Shown here one piece after another: positions 36,023 through 44,688 of a stretch of DNA of 64,000 nt. Under the pieces are notes generated by a model. That model ran no database searches, had not been told where the DNA came from, and saw only the letters and a list, made by a program, of their open reading frames with translations. Numbering within the stretch: position 1 is the stretch's first letter; each line of letters starts with the position of its first letter. The stretch is from assembly GCF_030010415.1 (NCBI RefSeq), contig NZ_JASCSA010000010.1; one strand, given 5' to 3'. The translations under genes were made by a program, and so were the position numbers. This DNA is from Cobetia amphilecti (GTDB lineage Bacteria; Pseudomonadota; Gammaproteobacteria; Pseudomonadales; Halomonadaceae).

Positions 36023-36080
36023 GCCTGCTGGCCCCCAGCAGGCATAATGCGCCCTCTGAGCGCCCGCATTCCTGCGGGCG
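36023..36080 (+). terminator. Two hairpins between thrB and speA
   Basis: GCCTGCTGG pairs with CCAGCAGGC at 36023-36043, and CGCCCGCA pairs with TGCGGGCG at 36061-36080, followed by TCATTGTCTT. Both can end thrB transcription. Confidence 0.55.
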
Positions 36081-36160
36081 TCATTGTCTTCTCCGACGCT
36101 GCCCACACCTGTTGAGCACCGCCGGGCTTGCCTTCACGCCGTCCATCTCCGGAGACCGCG

Positions 36161-38059
36161 ATGACCTCCTTTGCAGCCGAAGCACGCCGCACCTACAACA
36201 TCGACCAGTGGGGCAGCGGCTATTTCGACGTGGGCCAGGATGGCCTGACACTGGTGCGCCCTCATGGCGAGCCGGGCACGCCTGCGCTGCCGCTGATCTC
36301 GCTGATCGACAAGGCGCGCGCCCAGGGCCTGCGCCTGCCGTTGCTGGTTCGCTTCGCCGATATCCTGCATGACCGCGTCGAGCAGCTGTGCGCTGCCTTC
36401 GATGCCGCCATCAGCTCGCGCGGCTATGGCGCCAGCTACACCGCCGTCTACCCGATCAAGGTCAATCAGCAGCGTCGCGTGGTCGAGGAACTGCTGGCGA
36501 CCAGCGAGCGCTCACGCGGGCGTGTCGGGCTGGAAGCCGGCAGCAAGCCGGAACTTCTCGCCGTGCTGGCGCTGTCGGACAGCGGCCCGTCGGTGATCGT
36601 CTGCAACGGCTACAAGGACCGCGAATACGTGCGTCTGGCGCTGATGGGCGAGAAGCTCGGCCACCGCGTGCATCTGGTGGTCGAGAAGGCCAGCGAGCTG
36701 GAACTGGTGCTGGAGGAGGCACAGCGCCTGGGCGTGCGTCCGCGCATCGGCCTGCGCGCGCGCCTGGCCACCATCGGCAAGGGCAACTGGCAGAACACCG
36801 GCGGCGAGAAGTCCAAGTTCGGCCTGACCGCCAGCCAGATCGTGGCGCTGGTCGAGCGTCTGCGCGAGGTGGATGCGCTGGATTGCCTCAAGTTGGTCCA
36901 CTTCCATCTTGGCTCCCAGATCGCGGACATCAGCGATATCCAGCGCGGCCTGGCCGAGTGCGCGCGCTTCTATCAGGGCCTGCACGAAGCTGGCGCCGGT
37001 GTGGAAATCGTCGATGTCGGTGGTGGCCTGGGCGTGGACTACGAAGGCACCCGCTCGGAAAGCGCCTGCTCGCTCAACTACTCGATGCGCGAATATGCCG
37101 ACTATGTGGTCGGCGCCTTCCACGCCGTCTGTGATGCCCATGACCTGCCGCATCCGCACATCATCTCCGAATCCGGCCGCGCCCTGACCGCCCATCATGC
37201 GGTGCTGGTCACGGACGTGATCGGCGAGGAGCGCGTGAATCTGCCGCTGCCCGCACGCCGCGAGGACGATGCCCAGATCGCCGCGCTGTGGGCGCAGGCT
37301 GCACGACTGGAAGGACAGCTCGAGCCGCGTGAGCTGGTGGAGATCTACCACGCCGTGGTGCATGCCCAGCATCAGGTGCAGGAGCGCTTCGTGATGGGGC
37401 TGGCGAGCATCGCCATCCGCGCCGAGGCCGAGGCCATCTACACCAACGTGTGTCGCAGCCTGGCCGGGCGTCTCGATGCGCGTCAGCGTTCGCATCGCGC
37501 GGTGCTCGATGAGCTCAACGAGAAGCTGGCCGACAAGCTGTTCGTCAACTTCTCGCTGTTCCAGTCGCTGCCGGACATCTGGGGCATCGAGCAGATCTTC
37601 CCGATCCTGCCGCTGACTGGTCTCGACCGCGCGCCGACACGGCGTGGCGTGATTCAGGACATCACCTGCGACAGCGATGGCCGCATCGACACCTATGTGG
37701 ATGACCAGGGCCTGGACGCCACCCTGCCGCTGCCGGAATGGCATGCCGATGAAGAGAAGCTGCTCGGCTTCTTCATGGTCGGCGCCTATCAGGAAATCCT
37801 CGGCGACCTGCACAACCTGTTCGGCGACACCGATTCCGTGGATGCCAGCCTCGACGACGATGGCCAGTGGCAGCTTTCCCACGCGATTCAGGGTGATAGC
37901 GTGGCGCAGGTGCTGCGTTACGTGAACTTCGACCCGGAGCAGCTGGCCGCACGCCTCGCGCGTCAGCTCAAGTCATCCAACCTGAATGCGCTGGAACAGG
38001 CAGACCTGCTCGAAGACCTGAAGGCCGGTCTCGACGGCTATACCTACCTGGAGAGCTGA
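36161..38059 (+). CDS. speA: Biosynthetic arginine decarboxylase
   Basis: SpeA is a PLP enzyme that converts arginine to agmatine, the first step of a putrescine route. The 632-residue protein carries the PLP lysine in AVYPIKVNQQRRVVEELL, the glycine-rich phosphate site DVGGGLGVDYEGT, HFHLGSQIADI, and the C-terminal active-site region ITCDSDGRIDTYVDD. GGAG precedes the ATG at 36161. It appears monocistronic, ending in a strong terminator. Confidence 0.96.
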   Translation: MTSFAAEARRTYNIDQWGSGYFDVGQDGLTLVRPHGEPGTPALPLISLIDKARAQGLRLPLLVRFADILHDRVEQLCAAFDAAISSRGYGASYTAVYPIKVNQQRRVVEELLATSERSRGRVGLEAGSKPELLAVLALSDSGPSVIVCNGYKDREYVRLALMGEKLGHRVHLVVEKASELELVLEEAQRLGVRPRIGLRARLATIGKGNWQNTGGEKSKFGLTASQIVALVERLREVDALDCLKLVHFHLGSQIADISDIQRGLAECARFYQGLHEAGAGVEIVDVGGGLGVDYEGTRSESACSLNYSMREYADYVVGAFHAVCDAHDLPHPHIISESGRALTAHHAVLVTDVIGEERVNLPLPARREDDAQIAALWAQAARLEGQLEPRELVEIYHAVVHAQHQVQERFVMGLASIAIRAEAEAIYTNVCRSLAGRLDARQRSHRAVLDELNEKLADKLFVNFSLFQSLPDIWGIEQIFPILPLTGLDRAPTRRGVIQDITCDSDGRIDTYVDDQGLDATLPLPEWHADEEKLLGFFMVGAYQEILGDLHNLFGDTDSVDASLDDDGQWQLSHAIQGDSVAQVLRYVNFDPEQLAARLARQLKSSNLNALEQADLLEDLKAGLDGYTYLES

Positions 38060-38126
38060 GACTTGTGCGAGGCTCGGGTCTGGTGCGCTGAACCGAACTC
38101 GCTTCAAAAGCTAAAGCCCAGACAGC

Positions 38127-38165
38127 AAAAGCCCCTGCCGGTGACCCGGCAGGGGCTTTTCTTTT
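38127..38165 (+). terminator. Terminator of speA
   Basis: AAAAGCCCCTGCCGG pairs with CCGGCAGGGGCTTTT over a 4-nt loop and is followed by CTTTTTC. The flanking A run lets it work for the convergent gene as well. Confidence 0.9.
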
Positions 38166-38170
38166 TCAGA

Positions 38171-38254
38171 ACTCGCTCAGGGCTGCTTTCAACCCGCTCA
38201 GCGCTTCTGTCTACTCGTTCAGGGCTGCTTTCAACTCGCTCAGGGCTGGCTCAG
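38171..38254 (-). repeat. 21-bp tandem repeat x4 between speA and the FAH-family gene
   Basis: Units start at 38171, 38192, 38213 and 38234 on the plus strand, each close to ACTCGCTCAGGGCTGCTTTC. The array ends about 10 bases from the stop codon of the minus-strand FAH-family gene. Confidence 0.88.
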
Positions 38255-38263
38255 CCCCAGACG

Positions 38264-38998
38264 TCATGCCACGCCGCGAGTGCGTGTCTCGATGCGCAAC
38301 AGCTCACCGCTGCCATCCGGGGCGTCCAGTGCCAGTGCCAGCGCCTGATCCGGATTCAACTCGCCGACGCCTTCCGGCGTGCCGGTCAGCACCACATCGC
38401 CGGGCAGCAGGGTGAAGCTGTGGCTGATCTCACTGAGCAGGCGCGCAACGGGGAACAGCATCAGGCTGGTATCCGCCTGCTGGCGCTGTTCGCCGTCGAT
38501 GGCAAAGCGATAGTGCAGCGCCTGGAAATCCACGCTGTGCAGCTCGCCATCGGCATCGCGCCAACGCGGCCCTTCCAGCGCCACGAAGGAAGACAACGGA
38601 CAGCTGCCATCGAAGGCCTTGGCCAGCTCCCACGGCTGGCCCTTGGCCTTGAGCCTGCTCTGGCGCTCACGCAGGGTCAGGTCCAGTGCCAACCCCATGC
38701 CGGCCAGTGCTTCCAGCGCTTCTGCTTCGCTGGCTTCACACAGCGGCTTGCCGATCAGCAGTGCCAGTTCGGCCTCGTAGTGGTACTGGCCGCGACGCCG
38801 CGAGATCGCCAAGGGCTTGTCCATCGGCGTCACGCTGGTGGCGGGCTTGATGAACAGCAGCGGCTCGCTGGGCACTTCATTGCCGAGCTCCGCGGCGTGG
38901 GCTGCATAATTGCGGCCGACACAGACCACCTTGCCGAGGTCATGAGCGAAGACGCGACCATCGCTGAAACGCGGGGTGAAACGCTGAGCAAGCGGCAT
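38264..38998 (-). CDS. Fumarylacetoacetate hydrolase family protein
   Basis: This 244-residue protein has the FAH fold: VCVGRNYAAHAAELGNE, PLLFIKPATSV, metal-binding HYEAELALLIGK, and GDVVLTGTPEGVGELNPD. Family members hydrolyse or decarboxylate 2-oxo dicarboxylates such as oxaloacetate or acylpyruvates. The length and layout fit the YcgM/FAHD1 group (acylpyruvase or oxaloacetate decarboxylase). AGGAG precedes the ATG at 38998. No pathway neighbours are present, so the substrate is open. Confidence 0.9.
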   Translation of the reverse strand: MPLAQRFTPRFSDGRVFAHDLGKVVCVGRNYAAHAAELGNEVPSEPLLFIKPATSVTPMDKPLAISRRRGQYHYEAELALLIGKPLCEASEAEALEALAGMGLALDLTLRERQSRLKAKGQPWELAKAFDGSCPLSSFVALEGPRWRDADGELHSVDFQALHYRFAIDGEQRQQADTSLMLFPVARLLSEISHSFTLLPGDVVLTGTPEGVGELNPDQALALALDAPDGSGELLRIETRTRGVA

Positions 38999-39154
38999 GC
39001 AGAACTCCTGTCGGGGCGTGATGGAGGATCAATGAAAGACGATCAATGAGAGATATCGCAATGATACGTCGCCCCGACAGCCTGCCACTACCACACCAAC
39101 GTCCGAGATTTCGCCGCCTGAGCGCAACCCGGCGTTGTGCAGTTCAGCCCACTT

Positions 39155-39232
39155 CGATCTTCAAAGCTCAGCTTTCAAGCTTGGTCTTCCACTTCAGTTT
39201 TCAAGCTCAGTCTTCAACTTCAGTCTTCAAGT
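39155..39232 (-). repeat. 13-bp tandem repeat x6 spanning the ectD stop codon
   Basis: On the minus strand units of the form ACTTGAAGACTGA run downstream from 39232. The first unit contains the last codons (Leu-Glu-Asp) and the TGA stop of ectD, and the second differs from it by one base. Four more diverged units follow. Confidence 0.85.
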
Positions 39233-40329
39233 TCGTCCCAGCCACCATCGAGACGGTGTGCGAGAAATTCCGGGCGCGGACGTGCGGCGGCAAAGGGCGC
39301 CTGCATCGCGTTGTCGACGCGGTTGTAGACGAAGAAGGCGTTGCTGCGCGGGTCCGGCGACATGTTGGCGTTGGAGCCATGCAGCGTATTGCAGTCGAAC
39401 ATCAACAGACCACCGGCGGCACCGGTCGGCGCTTCGATACCACGCTCGGCGATCAGCTCGCTCAGTGCTTCGCGCGAGGGCACACCGACCTTCTGGGTCT
39501 GCAGGGATGACTTGTGATTGTCATCCGGCGTCTCGCCCAGGCAGTGCACGAAGACTTCATGCGAGCCGGGGATCAGCATCAGCGGACCATTGAAGTGGTG
39601 ATTGTCGGTCAGGATGATCGAGGCGCTGACCGCGCGCATCTCCGGCATGCCATCCTCGGCGTGCCAGGTCTCGAAGTCCGAGTGCCAGTTGAAGCCCTTG
39701 CCCTCGAAGCCCGGCTTGTAGTTGATGCGCGACTGGTGGAGATAGACATCGCCCCCCAGAATCTGGCGCGCGCGATCGACCAGGCGCGGGTCTTCTGCCA
39801 GCTGGCGGAAGCGCTCGGACAGGAAATGCACGGCGAAGATGGAACGAATCTCGCGGCTCTTGGGCTCGGTGATGGTGAAATCACGCCCCTGCCACTCTTC
39901 GTTGTCGAGCAGCGCTGCCAGCTCGGTCTTCAGCGCCTCGACTTCCTCCGGCGCCAGGAATTCCGGCTCGAACAGGAAGCCGTCACTCTTGAAACGCTTG
40001 AGCTGCTCGGCGCCCAGCGGACCCTCATCGGCACGCGAGTGCACGACGGGCTCGCGGCGCTTCTGCCACAGATGCTCCGGCGGCTGGCTCAGGCGCGTCG
40101 GATAGGCGTCTCTCGAGTGATCGGAGCCTCGATCGCTGCCCGACTTGTCGAGATAGGCTTCCGGCGCCTGATCACGGTCGGCATTGGTCTGACGGGCGTC
40201 CAGCTGCTGGTTGGAGGCTTCTGCAGCGGCGCTGACGTTGCCACCATCGGTCTGCTCATGTTGGCGTTGCTTGGATGAAAGAGCAGAAGTGGCGTTGTAC
40301 GAGGTCATATGGCGTGAAGCTGTCATCAT
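39220..40329 (-). CDS. ectD: Ectoine hydroxylase EctD
   Basis: EctD is an Fe(II)/2-oxoglutarate dioxygenase that converts the osmolyte ectoine to 5-hydroxyectoine. Signature motifs are the iron site FNWHSDFETWHAEDGMP (HxD), SRINYKPGFEGKGF, GPLMLIPGSHEVF, and LLMFDCNTLHGSNANMSPDP containing the distal His. At 369 residues it is about 40-60 longer than usual, because residues about 1-85 form a low-complexity Ser/Gln/Asp/Arg-rich extension. The gene starts at one of two adjacent ATGs (40329 or 40326) after AAGGAG. ectABC are not nearby, so ectD is uncoupled from ectoine synthesis here. Confidence 0.95.
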   Translation of the reverse strand: MMTASRHMTSYNATSALSSKQRQHEQTDGGNVSAAAEASNQQLDARQTNADRDQAPEAYLDKSGSDRGSDHSRDAYPTRLSQPPEHLWQKRREPVVHSRADEGPLGAEQLKRFKSDGFLFEPEFLAPEEVEALKTELAALLDNEEWQGRDFTITEPKSREIRSIFAVHFLSERFRQLAEDPRLVDRARQILGGDVYLHQSRINYKPGFEGKGFNWHSDFETWHAEDGMPEMRAVSASIILTDNHHFNGPLMLIPGSHEVFVHCLGETPDDNHKSSLQTQKVGVPSREALSELIAERGIEAPTGAAGGLLMFDCNTLHGSNANMSPDPRSNAFFVYNRVDNAMQAPFAAARPRPEFLAHRLDGGWDELED

Positions 40330-40881
40330 GCTCTCCTTAAGGCATCAATGTCTTGCATTGAGGAAAGTGGAATCTGGCGTTCTAGCATGCGGCTTGCCCG
40401 CACTGTCCCACCTATGGGCCATACAACAGACTTCAACCCCGAGATTCATGAAATAAGCATAGAGATCTGATCCACAAGATCGTTAAAAGACCATCCAATC
40501 TCACACCACACCCGCCATTACCCTTCTCAAGAAAACATGAGGCTGCCTGTGCCTCGCGGATGACAAATTCCTTCAGTCCCCCCCTCTCGCCAGTCCCGAC
40601 TCATCCTGTTGCCACGAACTCTCATCTTCCGTGAGACAAGCGGCCTAATCAGCGACTCATCACTGGCACCACGCCCGTGGTATTTCCCCTCACTTCGCTT
40701 CGCCATTTGCAAAACGCATCGCACGCAACATTGCGCATTAATGCGTAAGTGTCTGTGAAATATTGTGAAATTGTTTGGCACGTTTCGTGCCCCTTAGAAA
40801 ACACGGCAGAACAACTGATAGAGACATATCAGAGAAAAATAACGGCGCAGGATCATGCGTCACACCAGGGGAACTTCCAGC
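40330..40881. other. Regulatory region between ectD and the HfaB-like operon
   Basis: About 550 bases without a convincing gene. Noted elements are a dyad TCAATG/CATTGA (40345-40361) in the ectD leader, a 12-bp palindrome CGCATTAATGCG (40734-40745), and the sigma-54 promoter at 40776. The region is less GC-rich than its surroundings. An 84-codon minus-strand frame at 40527-40781 lacks a start site and similarity. Confidence 0.55.
40776..40790 (+). promoter_or_regulatory. Sigma-54 (-24/-12) promoter of the HfaB-like operon
   Basis: TGGCACGTTTCGTGC has a perfect -24 element (TGGCACG), GG-N10-GC spacing and GTGC at -12. The site is also a dyad (GGCACG-TTT-CGTGCC). Transcription would begin about 80 bases before the ATG at 40882. 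A sigma-54 activator is encoded at the end of the same gene group. Confidence 0.8.
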
Positions 40882-41829
40882 ATGTTTAAGCCACGGATAT
40901 GCATGGCCGCTTGCATGGCCACAGTGCTGGGGGGCTGCGCCGCTGTCGAACCGAAATTCGACAATGTCGAACCGGTCGTAGGGCCACCAGTCACCTCCAA
41001 CAATACGCCATATAGCGAATGCCTCGTATCACTCAGTCGAATTCAGGGTGCCACCAACCTGCCTGTGATTGCAGTGGGTCAGGTGACGGACAAGACCGGT
41101 CAACGCAGTTATTCCACCGTGACAGAGAGCGCTGCCGTGACCCAGGGCGTATCCGAGATGCTGATAAGTGCCCTCTACAAGACTCGCAAGGTGCATCTTA
41201 CCGAGCGTCTCGATGTGCGAGTCCCGCTGGCAGAGCAGCAGCTTTTCGAGAATAAGGCCATGGCCTACTCGCCGCGCAAACTGGCAGTTCTCCCTTCGCA
41301 TTTCGTGGTTCTTGGTGCACTGACAGAGCTCAATTACAACATTTCAAGTGGTGGAGCTCGACTGTTCGTCAGCGGAATCGGGGCCGGACTGCGCACTGCA
41401 GTCATCAACGTCGGCCTGGACCTGCGCATGGTCGATATCCGCACCTTCCGCACCGTCTATGTCACCAGCCTGCAGAAGCAGGTGGTGGGTTACGAAGTCG
41501 AAGCCGGTATCTACCGCTTCTTCGGCAATCAGTTGGTCGAGTTTGACTCCGGCGCAGTGCGCAATGAACCACTGCAGCTGGGGGTGAGATCAGTCGTGGA
41601 GATGGGCGCGTATCAGCTTCTGACTGAAGGCCTGGGACTTCCTGTACCTGCGGGACAGGAATGTGCATTGCACCCGGGACAGCATGTTGCAGATGACGAT
41701 AGCAACACGCAGCAAGTGGCCGCAGCCAATACCAGCAGCAATGCAGCAAGTGGCAATGAAGCAGTCGCAACACCGTTGCAAGCAACACCCGCATCAGAAG
41801 TACCGGCAGCATCCAGCGCAGCACAATAA
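40882..41829 (+). CDS. CsgG/HfaB-family outer-membrane lipoprotein
   Basis: The 315-residue protein has a lipoprotein signal with lipobox LGGC (MAACMATVLGGC) and a CsgG-type domain: NLPVIAVGQVTDKTGQRSYS, FVVLGALTELNYNISSGGA, VGLDLRMVDIRTFRTVYVTS and GVRSVVEMGAYQLLTEGLGL. CsgG forms the curli secretion pore; HfaB is its relative in the Caulobacter holdfast anchor. With two small secreted proteins following, and no csgBAEF genes, HfaB is the nearer model. The tail (residues about 270-315) is Ala/Ser/Asn-rich. GGGGA precedes the ATG at 40882; an in-frame ATG at 40855 is less likely. Confidence 0.82.
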   Translation: MFKPRICMAACMATVLGGCAAVEPKFDNVEPVVGPPVTSNNTPYSECLVSLSRIQGATNLPVIAVGQVTDKTGQRSYSTVTESAAVTQGVSEMLISALYKTRKVHLTERLDVRVPLAEQQLFENKAMAYSPRKLAVLPSHFVVLGALTELNYNISSGGARLFVSGIGAGLRTAVINVGLDLRMVDIRTFRTVYVTSLQKQVVGYEVEAGIYRFFGNQLVEFDSGAVRNEPLQLGVRSVVEMGAYQLLTEGLGLPVPAGQECALHPGQHVADDDSNTQQVAAANTSSNAASGNEAVATPLQATPASEVPAASSAAQ

Positions 41830-41854
41830 GTCAACATTCATGAGGAACATGACA

Positions 41855-42697
41855 ATGACTACCTATAATAAGCTCGCAGTCGCCATCGGTCTCGTAAGCG
41901 GCATGATGATGGCAAGCCAGGCGCAGGCCTTCGATAACGTGAAGTGGAACTGGCACGGCAAGGTCGAGACCAAGATCAAGGTAAAAGCCGAAATCGATCC
42001 GATGATCTCAGATCCGGGCGGCCTGGTGATGGTCGAGAACCTCCAGAAGCAGATCGGTGACGTCAGCTCGGAAGCCATCGTCAAGGATGTCACCTATGGC
42101 ACGACTGCCGGGGAGACTACCGTCGAGACAGGTAGCTTCGCGGGTGCCGCTGCCGGAGCAGCCGCAGGCGCAGTCGCAACAGGCGGCAAGCATGGTGGCA
42201 GTGCCGCTGGAGCCATTGCTGGCGCTGGTGCCATCGCTGGCACCTACATCATCACCACTGATACTGACGGCATCGTGAACGAGGATATCGTCAATCTGGA
42301 AAGCCTGGAAAATGCGGCGACATCAGTGGGCAACAACGCCTCCATCGAAAGCGATGCCATGGTCAACCTGCATAATGAGCAATTCCTGGCAGGGGGCTAT
42401 TTCCAGAAAGCGAACATCGACTCAGTGGCCAAGGTCGAGAATATTCTCAACCTGAGTGTGGATAATGCCGCGACCTCCGTGGGCAACAACCTGTCGGTCA
42501 CCCAGGACACTTATGGCATTGATACCGCCCTGATTGCTGACAACACCCAGTTCAGCCTTGCCGATGTGACCTCGACCGCCAAGGTCAAGGACATCACCCT
42601 GGGTCTGGCACCGGCAGAAGGCTTCGAGGGCCCGGTCATCAACAATGCTGCGACCTCAGTGGGCAACAACGTCTCCATCAATGTCGGTCCGCAATAA
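41855..42697 (+). CDS. Secreted repeat protein, HfaD-like
   Basis: The 280-residue protein has a signal peptide (LAVAIGLVSGMMMASQAQA) and no cysteine-rich or enzymatic motif. It contains a glycine/alanine-rich zipper (residues about 95-130, GAAAGAAAGAVATGG) and three copies of NAATSVGNN, about 60 residues apart, each followed by Ser-rich strand-like sequence. Repeats of this Ser-x-Gly-Asn kind are typical of beta-rich surface or amyloid proteins. The position after an HfaB-like gene suggests an HfaD-like surface anchor. AGGA lies 8 nt before the ATG at 41855; ATGs at 41840 and 41849 are alternatives. A hairpin follows the stop. Confidence 0.65.
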   Translation: MTTYNKLAVAIGLVSGMMMASQAQAFDNVKWNWHGKVETKIKVKAEIDPMISDPGGLVMVENLQKQIGDVSSEAIVKDVTYGTTAGETTVETGSFAGAAAGAAAGAVATGGKHGGSAAGAIAGAGAIAGTYIITTDTDGIVNEDIVNLESLENAATSVGNNASIESDAMVNLHNEQFLAGGYFQKANIDSVAKVENILNLSVDNAATSVGNNLSVTQDTYGIDTALIADNTQFSLADVTSTAKVKDITLGLAPAEGFEGPVINNAATSVGNNVSINVGPQ

Positions 42698-42715
42698 TCC
42701 AGCGACAGCCTGATC

Positions 42716-42743
42716 AACACACGCGGGGCAACCCGCGTGTGTT
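42716..42743 (+). terminator. Hairpin inside the HfaB-like operon
   Basis: AACACACGCGGG pairs with CCCGCGTGTGTT over a 4-nt loop and is followed by TTCAGC. It may act as a partial terminator that lowers expression of the following gene, or it may protect the upstream message. Confidence 0.6.
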
Positions 42744-42814
42744 TCAGCATCTGCCGACACCAGATTCTTCACGCATCAGACACTGCATCTTTCACAGAGC
42801 GAAAGGAGCAAGAC

Positions 42815-43198
42815 ATGAATGCCTTTACACGTATCAGCCTGGGGGTCGTCAGCGCGGGATGCCTGCTGGCCACGACTGCCAGCGCCAACTCGCTGATGGG
42901 GCCATTCCCCTACGACTTTCCGGCACGTAGCGCAGAAACCGCCCTGATCCTCTACGAGAGCAAGAAGGCCGGTAGCCTGGGGGAAGGGTCCGATACCAAT
43001 ATCGGGGAATATACCCTCAATACCGGCAGCAGTACCTCGATCGGCAACTGGCAACAGATCGAACAGACACTGAGTGATGGTTCCACCGGCACCATCGATG
43101 GCACTGCGGATCAGTCCGCGGATGGCAGCTCTCAGACGTCGTCGACTGACTTCACCATCACCCACAACAACGAAGATGAGGAGGAAGACGCCCAGTGA
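42815..43198 (+). CDS. Small secreted protein, HfaA-like
   Basis: The 127-residue protein has a signal peptide (LGVVSAGCLLATTASA) and a low-complexity mature part with GSSTSIGNWQQIEQTLSDGS and Thr/Gly/Asp-rich repeats, ending in a strongly acidic HNNEDEEEDAQ tail. The Ser-Ile-Gly-Asn motif recalls the preceding protein and curlin-type strands. HfaA of the Caulobacter holdfast is similarly small and has such a motif, as I recall. AAGGAG precedes the ATG at 42815. Function is inferred from context only. Confidence 0.6.
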   Translation: MNAFTRISLGVVSAGCLLATTASANSLMGPFPYDFPARSAETALILYESKKAGSLGEGSDTNIGEYTLNTGSSTSIGNWQQIEQTLSDGSTGTIDGTADQSADGSSQTSSTDFTITHNNEDEEEDAQ

Positions 43199-43544
43199 TG
43201 CACTGCTCGGGACAGTCATCATCGGGAAGAGAGACCGTCAGATACCAGAACTCACCCTTTCAGCGTGAGTAGAGAGTTGGTCAGCCAGGCAAGCGTCGAG
43301 ACTGAGAAGTCTGCCACTCAGGGGGAGCGGAAAAAACGCACTAAAAGCCGCCATGATCATCTCGCACAAGTCATTAACCTCTATATGGGTACTCGATAAA
43401 CCCCCAAGACGAACACTCAACGCTGGAGAATCCAGACTCTCCGGTGAGGCTGTCACCAGAAGCAGCCCGACAATTATTCTTTCGCAGCCCGCTTGCACGA
43501 AGCGCAGGCAATGCAGAAAGACCAGCAGCAAGGGAACAACACTC
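43199..43544. other. Intergenic stretch before the third activator gene
   Basis: About 346 bases; the reading frame of the activator is open from 43353, but no good start lies before 43545. A weak hairpin ACTCAC/GTGAGT is at about 43251-43270. I see no promoter with confidence. Confidence 0.45.
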
Positions 43545-44630
43545 ATGACCGCACTGAAAGCTCATCAGGCTGCATCATCGGCTACTGCATTGAATCTGGC
43601 TGACGATATCTCCACTACCTCGCGGGTAAGGGAACTACCGGTAAAGCGACCTCGCGGTTTTGGGGAGTTTATCGGAGACTCATCGGCCATGCAGACGCTC
43701 TATCGCACTCTCATCCAGGTCGCCCACTCGGACGCTCCCATCTTCATCACCGGCGAAAGCGGCAGCGGCAAGGAATTGTGTGCCACTGCCATTCACCGCC
43801 ATAGCCCGGTACGTGACGGCCCATTCATCGCCGTCAATTGTGCCGCCATTCCGGCAGAGCTGCTGGAGTCGCAATTGTTCGGACATGTGCGCGGGGCTTT
43901 CACGGGGGCCGTGAGCGCCCAGCAGGGGCTCGCCGTGGCGGCAGATGGGGGGACGCTGTTTCTCGATGAGATCGCGGAGCTGCCGCTGCCCTTGCAGAGC
44001 AAGCTGCTGCGCTTCCTGCAGACAGGGCAGGTAATGCCGGTGGGTGCCACGCGCACGGTAGAGGTCAATTGCCGCATCGTGTGCGCCACGCATCAGAACC
44101 CGCGGGTACTGGTCGATACCCACCGCTTCCGGGAAGACCTCTTCTATCGCCTGCACGTCATCCCGCTCAAGGTGCCGCCGCTGCGCGAGCGCGGTCAGGA
44201 TATCCTGGAGATCGCCACCGGGCTGTTGGGGCGCATGGCAGGCCACGAGGGCAAGCGCTTCACACGACTCAGTGCATGCGCCGAGCGTCAGCTGCTGGCC
44301 CATGACTGGCCCGGCAACGTGCGGGAGCTGGAAAACACGCTGCGGCGCGCCATCATCCTCAATGATGGAGAGGTGCTGACGGCCGACATGCTGGACCTGC
44401 CCAGCAGCACGGCGCATCGCACGACTGTCAGCCACAGCGCGTCGGAGGACGGCGAGACCACGTTGCGCCCGTTGTGGATGGTCGAACGCGAGGCGATCGA
44501 GAGCGTCATCAGCGCCTGTGATGGCAGTATCCCCCGCGCTGCGGCGATACTGGAGATCGCCCCCTCTACCATCTATCGCAAGCGCCTGAGCTGGCTGGCG
44601 ATGCACCCGGAAGAGCCCACCTCGCATTGA
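43545..44630 (+). CDS. Sigma-54-dependent activator without sensory domain
   Basis: The 361-residue protein consists of a short N-terminal segment (about 45 residues), an AAA+ core with Walker A GESGSGKELC, sigma-54 loop GAFTGA, Walker B GGTLFLDEIAELP, and a Fis-type helix-turn-helix (IPRAAAILEIAPSTIYRKRL). It lacks a receiver, PAS or GAF domain, like PspF, so its activity is likely set by its level or by a binding partner. AGGGAAC lies before the ATG at 43545. It follows the HfaB/D/A-like genes, whose promoter is of the sigma-54 type. Confidence 0.92.
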   Translation: MTALKAHQAASSATALNLADDISTTSRVRELPVKRPRGFGEFIGDSSAMQTLYRTLIQVAHSDAPIFITGESGSGKELCATAIHRHSPVRDGPFIAVNCAAIPAELLESQLFGHVRGAFTGAVSAQQGLAVAADGGTLFLDEIAELPLPLQSKLLRFLQTGQVMPVGATRTVEVNCRIVCATHQNPRVLVDTHRFREDLFYRLHVIPLKVPPLRERGQDILEIATGLLGRMAGHEGKRFTRLSACAERQLLAHDWPGNVRELENTLRRAIILNDGEVLTADMLDLPSSTAHRTTVSHSASEDGETTLRPLWMVEREAIESVISACDGSIPRAAAILEIAPSTIYRKRLSWLAMHPEEPTSH

Positions 44631-44688
44631 GAGAAGCGCTGGCCTGCGGTATACCAAGCCGCCGTCCAGACCTTTACTCCAGACGCAA

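Noticed and set aside
36512..37882. 456-codon minus-strand frame inside speA
   Set aside because: Antisense shadow of arginine decarboxylase, which has clear motifs on the plus strand.
40527..40781. 84-codon minus-strand frame upstream of the HfaB-like operon
   Set aside because: No ribosome site, overlaps the sigma-54 promoter, and its product resembles nothing.
40882..43198. Canonical curli (csg) operon
   Set aside because: Only the CsgG-like pore protein is present; no CsgA/B imperfect Ser-x5-Gln repeats, CsgE or CsgF were seen.
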